Source: Ailanthus altissimus
Taxonomy: Eukaryota; Streptophyta; Magnoliopsida; Sapindales; Simaroubaceae
Assembly: GCA_946807835.1 (NCBI GenBank)
Contig: OX327683.1
Span: 315,001-379,000 of the forward strand
DNA length: 64,000 nucleotides
Direction of reading: 5' to 3'
Both the position numbers and the translations under genes were made by a program. Below the pieces are notes generated by a model. That model searched no databases, was not told where the DNA came from, and saw only the letters and a list, made by a program, of their open reading frames with translations. Shown piece by piece: positions 55,128 to 64,000 of the stretch. Positions within the stretch are counted from its first letter, which is position 1, and every line of letters begins with the position of its first letter.

Positions 55128-56330
55128 TGTAGGGGATCTACTGTGTCCAGGTGTATACATGCGGTAGTGTGTTAATTAAAAAAATACCCATATAATACAT
55201 ATTTTAATGCAGTAAAATTTAAAATATACAATTAACACACTAATTATATATTAATCAAATTAATATATAAATGATAAATTTGAGAAATTACCAACACAAG
55301 TAACGTTTTACATGTTTAATTTTGGCGTTCGTCTGGAGGTGTACTAATTCTCAATTCTAGTTATCAATTTTAGTGGGCTTGATAATCTAGAACAGCAGCT
55401 CCTTTACCTAACATAAGATTAACACTTAATCCAAATAATAGGTTCTTAAACTTGCTCTTGTCTCTCTCACGGTGCAAATGAGAAAAAATAGAAGCAACAA
55501 TTGCTTCTCTATTTGTTGAGCAAGAAACGGAAATGGTAAGAAACAAAACCCTTTTATTTCTTTTCTTTTTGTTTTCAATTGAAATCTTTTTCAATTCCCT
55601 CTCTCATTTCCGTTTCAATTTACACATATATATCTCTTAAGAATTTAAAAATTATTATCACAATATAATATAAATAAACCATGCTTTGTTGGCAAAAAAA
55701 AAAAATTATATATATAATGCATGACAACTATCATGCATTATATATATATTATATTATTATAAATAAAATATTTTATTAGAGATATTTGATTATTTAATAT
55801 TTAAATAATCAAAGTGTGAAATGACCATTTTATCTCTCATAAATAGTTACCAAGCATACCCCTTAGCAGGTTCTACTAAATCCCATACTTAGGTAAATTC
55901 AACCGAGGGTCCATAATGCGTCACGTGTCACTTTACAATTAGTGAATAACAATTATTAACTAATTGTTGTATTTAACTCTTAAATACACACATGCATGCA
56001 TTTCTGTGGTTACGTTGGATATTACTAGATTAAACAATTTAATTTAATACTTTGCCCCAATGCATAACGAGTACACTCCATATCGCGGGACTCCCTAGGT
56101 CCACGCCCAATTTGTTAAATGGAACTATTCCATAAGTCCGTGGGTTATGCCCCACGCACACGTCACGAATATATAAATTGACCCGTTGAGCCATACAAGT
56201 TGAAGTTACAACGTATACGTATAGTCCTTCTATCATATATATCTTGGATGTGTGGAGACATAGATCCACACCGTCAAATCCCTATATGCTCAGCATGATG
56301 CGCGCACTTAACACGAGCCGTAGAGCACGC
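55128..56330 (-). repeat. truncated LTR of a related Ty1/copia subfamily
   Basis: On plus it starts TGTAGGGGATCTACTGTGTC, comparable with the end of the solo LTR (TGTTGGGGATCAAGTGTGTG). Near 56035-56300 it again matches the solo LTR region 49680-49920, for example CGAGTACACT, CTCYCTAGGTCCACRCC, CCGTCAAATC. It is on the minus strand and diverged, so it is a sister subfamily. The part corresponding to the LTR start is absent beyond about 56330. Short ORFs (55370-55594, 56039-56269) are shadows. Confidence 0.7.
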
Positions 56331-56740
56331 AGACGAGCATGCTACAACACATGCGCCACGCACCTACTGCCACATGGCTCTACTCGAGGGCATCATATGG
56401 AATTTTTATTAAACATTAACATTTTATATTTAATTTTTTTATTAAAAATATAGTCATTATTTTGAATTTTTTATTATTATATTATTTTTTGTTAGAAGAA
56501 AATATTTTATTAATTTTTTTTACTAGTAATCATTTTTTGTTTTTAATAATTATTTGAATTATTTAATAATTAGTTATATGCTAATAATTATTTTTTTTAG
56601 AAAGGAGAATGTCTCAAATAACTATATAATTGTCAAAAATAAATTCTACCGATCAACTATATCTATATACTCAAAGTTATCAGCTATTAAAAAAATAAAG
56701 AGAAATTGACTTCAAGGTACATTGAAATATTTAGAACCAT

Positions 56741-59640
56741 GTGTTTTGGCCATTTTTTAGATGTATAGGATATTTCATTCTTAAGTATTTTAGTTCACAA
56801 AGTTTTATTAAGACGTATACATACAAAAGTTTACATGAAGAATTATGGTTCTATATAGAAAATAGATATACTAGATTCTTCCGTTTAGAGTTTTATTTGA
56901 TTACTAGTTTCAGGATGAGAGATTATTTGTCAATAAGTAGGTTAAATAGTAGACTTTGGGATAAATACATTAGTGATAGAAATAAGTTGACCTACAAAGA
57001 TCTAGATCCACAGCTTAAGAGCATTACATTTGACAATGATATAGATGCAATTAAAATGTGTTTATTTTATGCATTTTAAAAATTGCTGATGCCACGTGAT
57101 CAGAATAGAGCCGTACAATATTTTGTGCTTCGCCTCATAGATAGTTTGGATGGGTTTAATGCCTATCCTTAGGGCATGATTGGATAGAATAAGCTTTACA
57201 ATGGCTTAAGCACAACTCAAATTAAAAAGTTAATAAAGGTCAGAAAAGGGAGCACTCCGGATAGGGAATCATACAACCTATATGTATTTAGTTAGGCATT
57301 TTTGGTGATTAATTCTTTTTTTTTTTATACATTAACATATTGAGATGTAAAAAAAATTGTTATTTTCACTTTGCATTAAATAAGAGAATATTGTTGTTAT
57401 TTTTTTGAGATTGTCAATTTTTTCTTTATTATCTTAGGTGTGGATCTACAAGACAATCTCAAGACATAGAGAGATGTTTGCGCACAAGGATGGTGACCGA
57501 TTTCTACCTCTTCTAAATTTTTCAGTATAAGCACCACATTATATGAAGATATAGTAAACATTCTCTTTGATGGTGTTAGGGTAGATTTTTACAATCAACA
57601 AAAAATATATATAATTTTCCTATAAATTTTATTGTTTTTCCTATTAATGATTAATAAATTCAACATTTTGTGTAAGCTTTGGAAGTATATAAGAAGTTGG
57701 TGCCCTATAAACATGAGAAGAATTCAAATTGTCCCATGGCGATAAAATTGCGCATTCTATCTAGAAAATAAGGAGGGGCTCTTAAGCTGGAGAAAATCGA
57801 GATTTCGACCACCAAATTCATCGATGATGTTCAGCCTAAGTACGAATTCCAAGCCCCGCCAGCAACTAAATCAACAATATAATAATTTAATATTTTTCCT
57901 TGAATTCATTCACTAATATATATTGTTAATGAGTATTAGATTGTGAAGATAGATTATAATTATTTATGTATATAGTTTGAGCCCCACATGTCATTATCGT
58001 GGTATCATGTCCTGGAGAAAATGATTGATGATCTTTAAATAGAGCTATTTAACAAGATTGATAAGGTTAGCTCAAAGTGTTTCACCAAGATTGATAGTGT
58101 TGACTCACAAATTTGAGGTAGGATAGATAAGGACAGAGAAGAAATCTTGCACTAGATATCTCTTATGATATAGCATATGAAGTCATTCAGGATCTTTGCA
58201 GTTGCAGGGCTGATTATAATATATTTTGAACCTAAATTTTATTAAGTACAAAGTTTAACAAGTTAATACATTAATTGGTATTGTTTGGTTTTAGGGCACC
58301 GAATTCATTACTGTTGACTTTTAGACATACACTTATGCGAACGATTCTCAATATTAACCCATGCCAATGGACATTCAACATGTAGCTAAGAGATCTGTAA
58401 GTGTAAAAAATATACTCGTGTTTGATAAAAAAAAAAGCAAGTTTGGTGCCACTAGTTATACCAATCCGTTCAAAAAGCGCTTGAAAAATAAATTTTTGAA
58501 ATTAAAAGTAGAAGTTATAGTTGACATAAATGGGCAACTAATTCCTATTCATAAAAAATCATTTAGGGACATTGCGAACTGGATAAATAAAAATGACCTA
58601 AAGCATCTTGTTAGTTTATACGGACTCGATACTAGCAGCACATGGTTTAATAACATATTGCTTCACTGGCTTGATGATTTGATAAATTTTTTATTTTTTA
58701 TATTTTTTTTTGTGAGTTTTTTACACAATATCAAAACTTACATATATTCTATCACGGTTTGTAGCGTAAAAATGAGTACTTAAAGGTTTTGCGTACACAA
58801 CAGAGGATGTTTTCTAACATATACTTACAAGATTGCACAACTGCAGATGCATATTTTTATGTGAGAAATTTTTATCAGTCTATTGTACATATTACATTTT
58901 AATACCGTTGCTTAATTATTAATTAGTTTAATGTCATATATATTTGTCTTTAGGAATATATTAGACAAATGTGATAAATTTTCTTCACTATAAGTCTAAG
59001 TTCAAGCTCTGACAATCAATGGATGAAACAATTGTTGGCATATGTACTTGGATAAAAGAGGAATTACTTAGTGCTAAATTGTGGGCCTTAATCAATAAGG
59101 TAGTATAAGTAATAATTTTTTATTGTTATTAAATATAATAAGTTCAAAATAATATTATTTTTTTATAAGTATATATCTCGTTAAATATCAATCAGGAATA
59201 TTGATTTGCAGTAGAGGTCGACCTTGTTCAGAGGAGGATTAGGCTGTATGATTCTAACGTGAACGACAACTCTGACGAAGCCATTCAAAACATATATAGA
59301 ACCTCTGAGTGTTGCTATGTCATTTTATCTTTAAAATATAGATTTTATAGTTTAAGGGGAATACAAAATCCAAATATGTTCCCTTAGTTAATCAATCATT
59401 TGCGGGATAACATAGCTTAACAGGCAACACATTTATCTGTATGTTTATTGAGAATCTTATGTTAGGTCGACCATTTGAGGCATTCCCTTATATTAGTGCT
59501 TTTTATAGACAAAAGATGACCGTTGATTTATAGACCATTACAACATCTGTTTCATAAATGTGTAATATATTTTTCATACGTGTATTTGTATCATGTTGTT
59601 GTTTTAATGTCTGTGTGTTGGGTGGATGTGCGCAGAGATG
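56741..59640 (+). pseudogene. transposon-borne DUF1985/Ulp1-like protease ORF, decayed
   Basis: The segment 56741-57330 reads ELWFYIENRYTRFFRLEF, then SRLWDKYISDRNKLTYKDLD, ITFDNDIDAIKM, and after a stop a DSLDGFNAYP block: the conserved order of DUF1985 domains in plant transposon proteins. Later pieces (58361-58680) are lysine-rich linker. At about 59192-59260 a segment reads FAVEVDLVQRRIRLYDSN, preceded by EY and a stop; this resembles the region around the catalytic His of Ulp1-type cysteine proteases, with His and Trp lost. Introns or decay separate the blocks. Such ORFs ride in Mutator-like elements; the transposase lies at 60180-61330 on the opposite strand. Confidence 0.7.
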
Positions 59641-60179
59641 GCATATAATTGTATAGAAATGTATTTTTTAATATGCAGATTTGAAAATTTTGTTAAAATA
59701 TCGGACATCTCACACTTGCAACTTATAATTTTGACACCTATATAGATATTTTTATAACTTATCCAAAACTAAACATTTTCAACATCAACATAATAAAAAG
59801 TATAAGTGCATTACAAAATAAAGTATGTTACAAAAGTTAGAAAATTGTATATAATAACACATCCTATAATGAAGTTTTTATACAGAATTGTGCCTCGGAA
59901 TCTAGGACGTTTCCTCTACCTCACACCCGTCTAAAATAAAAAAAATTATATTAGTCTTATATTATATTGAAATTAAAATTTAAATATCAATAAGGTAGTT
60001 TTATTTGATGATTTATGTCACCTGTTATGTAAAGCGATAGGGTTTCAACACAGCTGTCGGTTATGTCCATGTTATCTATAACAATTACAAATCTTCTTTA
60101 ATAGTTCTTCCCCTAGAAATGGAATCCGATTCGTTCGATGTCGTACATTTTGAAAGTAACAACTAATTGAAGCTATTTT

Positions 60180-61330
60180 ACCGTACTAACATTCTCCTCC
60201 AAATATTTAGTTACATCGGGCCTCATTTTTTTCCATCTTATTCAATTGGTGTTAAAAATTGGGGACACAACACACCTAGCAACAGTAAAATAAGTAGACA
60301 AGTATACTCATTTTTTAGACTTTTCCGTTGATAACTTGTATTTTGTTATGAAATTTCTCTTCAAGTGAAAGATGTAAAACCCATGATATGCATTGAAAAA
60401 CACACCCCATATAGCTCTCTCAAAGCTAGCGTGTTGATTAGATATAAAAATAAGATTCTGAGGGTTACCAAATACTCCTCATAGCTTGACCATAAACCAC
60501 TTCTAAGAAGCATCAATTTCTGAGTCAATAATCCCCCATATAAATAGAAATATCTGATTGTTTATCTTTACAAATAATCACAAATATTGTACTAAGATAG
60601 GAACCTTTCAAAAATATTCTAATCATTGCAATCACCAGTCGGATGGATGAATTAAAACCTCTAAAGTATGGTCTCAGAGCTAAAAAGAAATACTTGAAGT
60701 GATTGTCTACATCAATTTCTAAGTGAGTAACAGTACCCGGGCTATTTTGTTGCAACATATAGCTGTATGCAGAAAGCAATTTGAATGATTCCTCTGGATT
60801 ACCTCTTTTGAATTGTAATGCATGCTCCTTAGCTCGCCAAGATGTAGTATATATTATTTGAACACCGAATTCTTTATATATATTTACTTGAATGTCCTTC
60901 GATTTATAATTTTTATTGATCAATATAAGCTTATTTTTAATCACTTTAGCAATAATATGGCAATTAGATTGTCGGTGATCATCCCGCAATTGACCCAAAA
61001 CATAAGTGTGTCCTGCATCTACTTGCCTCATGATAAAAAAATATTGTCCTTCTGTTGATTCTACTTGTAATCTCCATTTGCATCTCTCGGTATCGCATTT
61101 CAACTCAAAACGATCTTTGGTGGACTTGTAATCTTTGAAATTTTATTTGCCCTTAAATGCAACCATTCTTATAGCCTCATGAATTTCATTTTTGTTGTTA
61201 ACAACTTTCCTACAAACATATCTCGAATTTTAGTACAAAATATCTTGTTCGATATGTTCAAATTATTATTTCTAATTGGAACTGAAATGGGTTTTGACCT
61301 TAACCATTTCTTCTCTAGCATAATCATTAT
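60180..61330 (-). pseudogene. Mutator-like (MuDR) transposase, decayed
   Basis: The longest open part (60525-61103, 192 codons) reads CDTERCKWRLQ (the zinc-binding DNA-binding domain), then SWRAKEHALQ, GNPEESFKLLSAY, GTVTHLEID, and FKYFFLALRPYFRGFNSSIR. These are the characteristic blocks of plant MULE transposases up to the first catalytic region (here IAMIRIFLKGSYL, where families usually have VDGTFLKG). The first catalytic Asp (D of DGTFLKG) is missing. Upstream it extends in broken frames to about 61330 and downstream to about 60180. It converges with the DUF1985/Ulp1 ORF, suggesting one composite Mutator-like element whose ends I could not locate. Confidence 0.8.
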
Positions 61331-61445
61331 TATAGTAATCACCATCATCATTATGGTCAATGTCATCATCATCATTTCCATCCCCCAGTCGTTTCCTCAT
61401 AATCATAATCATCATTATTATTATTATTACCAACTTTATAACCAC
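61320..61445. repeat. CAT/ATT trinucleotide microsatellite
   Basis: An irregular array of ATC, ATT and CAT triplets (for example ATCATCATCATTTCC, ATTATTATTATTATT). On the minus strand it would encode an Asp/Asn-rich tract at the N-terminal side of the transposase, where MULE proteins often have acidic low-complexity linkers. Open frames on both strands here (61169-61511) are products of the repeat. Confidence 0.65.
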
Positions 61446-61449
61446 AATT

Positions 61450-63186
61450 ATCATATAGGTTTCAACTTTATAGTACTTGAAGGAATTTTAAACTTCAAAG
61501 TCACTTTATAATGCACTTGATTAACTCTTAGAAGATGACAAACTCTTCTTAACAATGCTTAATATTTAATATTTTTTAGAACTACTATGTGCATATTTTG
61601 ATATCTACTGTATTTCTTAAAATTATCACTAGAACTCTTCCATCTTTTTTCAAAATATAAAATGGTAGAAATTTACGCCATGATAATATTAGCAGTACCT
61701 AAAAAAACAATGCCAAAAATAATTATTAGTTTAGTATAATTATATATATAATTAAATTAAAAATAATTTAAAAATATTCAATATATAAATAAACATATAT
61801 AAATACAAACTTAATATATATAAATAAAATAAATTTGGTGCATTAGGGCGTGCAACAACTTGGTGATGTGGCTTGAAAAATGGTTAGAATTCACCTTTTT
61901 TTGACATTTTTGATTATTTTTAAATTAATTTTGAAAACATAAAAGAATTGGAGAATTCATCATTTTTAATCATTTTAAAGCTTTTTATACTCATTTTTAA
62001 CATATTTTTCACTTTACTAACAATATATTTATATATTTTTAATAATTACATGTAAAAATAACTCAAAAATATTATAAAATTAAATTTAGAATAAAAATTT
62101 ATTAATTTTTGTTTACTTTAATTTTTTTATCTCTGCACTAAGTTTTTTTTTAATTTCAAATCTTCAAAATGTATTTAGTTGATCTATAAGTTTTTGTAAA
62201 TTTTGAAAAAAAATTCAGTTAAAAACTGAGAGAAAAGAGAGTAAACCGAGAGAGAGGAGTGAGTTTGTGTGAAGAAAATTTGACGGGATAAAATGAAAAG
62301 AAAAATTAGTTTTTGGTTAAAAAAATATACGTAGTTTAGATTAAAATATTTTTTTTAAAGATTAAAATAAAAAATTACCATTAAAAAATGTGAGTGTAAA
62401 AAATATAGATAAAAAAAGACATGCCAATTAGAGAACTCTTAATTTACCAGTATCTGCACTTTTCAGTCTTTTCACTCTCTCTCTCCTGTTTTGTAATTTT
62501 CACTCACTCTGTAATCTCTCCTTTTTTTTAATCCATGCATAAATACCATCTTTGATTATTCAAACCAAATAAATAAACAAACAAAATACAGGAATTGATT
62601 GATTACTCAAACCAAAACTTTAATATTTTTAATGACATCATTTTTTTTTCTGAGAAGTAGATGATCTATAATTTTGTTTAAAATAAAGATTCAAGATTAA
62701 ATACAAAAGCATTTTCAAAATCAGAAAATTGAATAACCTATCTTTGTATTCATAAAAGAGTTGGCAAGAAAGATTTTTTTGGCTTTATTTGGATATGGTC
62801 ATTCATTATTAGAAAGATTTCATAAGGACCACAGTACAATTTCAACAAACAAAATCCACTACGGGACAGGTGTCAAATTTTTATTGGATCCCACTTAATT
62901 CAGAAGTATAGCGCGCCCCAATTGAAAGGGCCCTTTCTTCCATTCCATATCCAAGTTGTTGATATAAACAAAGTCCGGAAGTCGTGTTTGGCTATGTGCA
63001 CAAGTGAAGTGAATATATTCTTTTGAAGTTATTTTCCTATGGCCCTCATTCTTAGGGTTGGTGCACAACTGAAGTAAATCTCAGCAAACAAAATACGGTT
63101 ACGGCGGGGACCCACCAGTTGTTTTGGGGTTGGGTTTAGCCGGGCGTTCCTATCCGCTGCCACCAGGCAATTCCGATGGCGGAGGA
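61450..63186. other. AT-rich intergenic region and promoter-like sequence of the right-edge gene
   Basis: No gene is seen. The part 61560-62400 is AT-rich. From about 62450 CT-rich runs (TCACTCTCTCTCTCC) and then GC-richer sequence from 62900 suggest the approach to a transcription start. A TATA-like GATATAAACAAAG lies near 62959. Confidence 0.45.
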
Positions 63187-63273
63187 ATGACGTTGGGAGC
63201 TGAAGCACGGGTAGCAGAAGCTGCAACGGGAGTTGGAAAGGAGAGAATTCGATGGTTTCTTGATTGCTTCCAG
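63187..63273 (+). CDS. possible first coding exon of a gene running off the right edge
   Basis: ATG at 63187 opens 29 codons (MTLGAEARVAEAATGVGKER and onward to WFLDCFQ) up to a CAG|GTCTCT donor at 63273/63274. The GC content jumps here compared with the flanks, as at plant gene starts. I do not recognise the peptide, and the candidate acceptor at 63615/63616 (TTTTGCAG|TGGCACG) leads to an early stop in the matching phase. It may therefore instead be untranslated leader sequence of a gene starting further right. Confidence 0.3.
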
Positions 63274-64000
63274 GTCTCTACATGCATATATTTTACATAT
63301 TTTTGGTGCGTATCAAAAGAGAGAAAAAAAAAAAACCCTAGAGGGTTTCAGTCATTTGGGGTTTTTCTTTTTTACTTTTTCCTAATCTTTTTTGTTTATG
63401 AAGTGTTGTTCTTGATGGGCAGAGATTCGAAAATTTGGGCCTGATTCTGGAATTAGTATTTAATTATTTTTCTTTTGATTTGTTGGTTTTCTTGTTAAAG
63501 TTAAGTTGTTGTGTGCCCTGTTGATCTTTAATTTTTGTTTTCTTGAACAGTTTGTTGGTAATTGATGATTTAATGGATAAGTGTTTGATTTATTGTTGTA
63601 ATTTTTGTTTTGCAGTGGCACGTGTAGAGTTTGTGGTTGATCTGATATGGGTTTCTGTTTCTGACGTTTGGGTTAATTCTAATTCCATCATGCTAATTGC
63701 AGTATCAATCATTCATAGTATGTTTTCCTACGTATCTACTCTGCAACTTTTCTTGACCTGTTTGTATCTATAGTCTGCTGTTGTAGATGATCTAAATACC
63801 TACTGAACCAAACAAGAGGGAAAATTATGGATTCGTGTACAATATTTTTGGTTCTCCTGTTATCTTCGTTTTTATAATATATAGGGCTCGTATAAGCTCA
63901 GTAGTTAGTCTACACTTGTAGTTTTCATCAAATATTGGCTCCAGAATAATTGTGAAGCCTAAGACATAGCCTTTTTTCTGTTATCAATGTCATGTCAAGA
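63274..64000 (+). other. probable intron or leader sequence at the right edge
   Basis: T-rich sequence typical of plant introns continues to the window end. No further exon can be confirmed; the ORFs at 63124-63444 and 63543-63773 run through intron-like sequence. Confidence 0.35.

Overview
The window looks like nuclear DNA of a dicot plant. It is strongly AT-rich, has intron-split genes with GT-AG introns, and carries plant-type LTR retrotransposons, tRNA-derived SINEs, MITEs, a Mutator-like element and a coiled-coil NBS-LRR gene. The species cannot be fixed from sequence alone. The gene types and NLR style fit a woody rosid, but that is inference.

Three genes look intact. (1) A 13-exon plus-strand gene (10504-16356, 462 aa) encodes a membrane protein of the heparan-alpha-glucosaminide N-acetyltransferase-like (DUF1624/DUF5009) family. 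(2) An 18-exon plus-strand gene (24297-31156, 487 aa) encodes an ERD6-like monosaccharide transporter of the major facilitator superfamily. Its first intron holds a decayed Ty3/gypsy element. (3) A single-exon minus-strand gene (36626-39520, 964 aa) encodes an RGA-type CC-NBS-LRR immune receptor with all standard NB-ARC motifs. A possible first exon of a fourth gene lies at the right edge.

Two minus-strand DUF247 (UPF0481) relics lie at 16835-17942 and 33370-34134, one after each of the two metabolic genes. The first is split by a 790-bp TRIM retrotransposon with perfect 5-bp target duplications. The second lies beside a GC-rich 329-bp hAT MITE with a perfect 8-bp target duplication.

Left flank (1-4042): the 3' part of a decayed Ty1/copia element, its LTR, and a SINE at the broken LTR end. 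From 4043 to 10243 there is AT-rich intergenic DNA with a well-formed MITE (7254-7493).

Right part (41157-56330) is a transposon nest. A decayed Ty1/copia element is split just after its YVDD motif by an 8.9-kb Ty3/gypsy element with paired LTRs and ATGTT duplications. The gypsy element is itself split by a 2.4-kb solo LTR, on the opposite strand, of the same copia family, with CCTTA duplications. A further related LTR fragment cuts the copia RNase H region. Beyond it (56741-61330) lie two converging decayed ORFs of a Mutator-like element: a DUF1985/Ulp1-protease ORF on plus and a MuDR transposase on minus.

The intact genes do not form an operon or pathway; they are independent plant genes separated by repeats. 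I found no tRNA or rRNA gene, no CRISPR array and no bacterial-type system.
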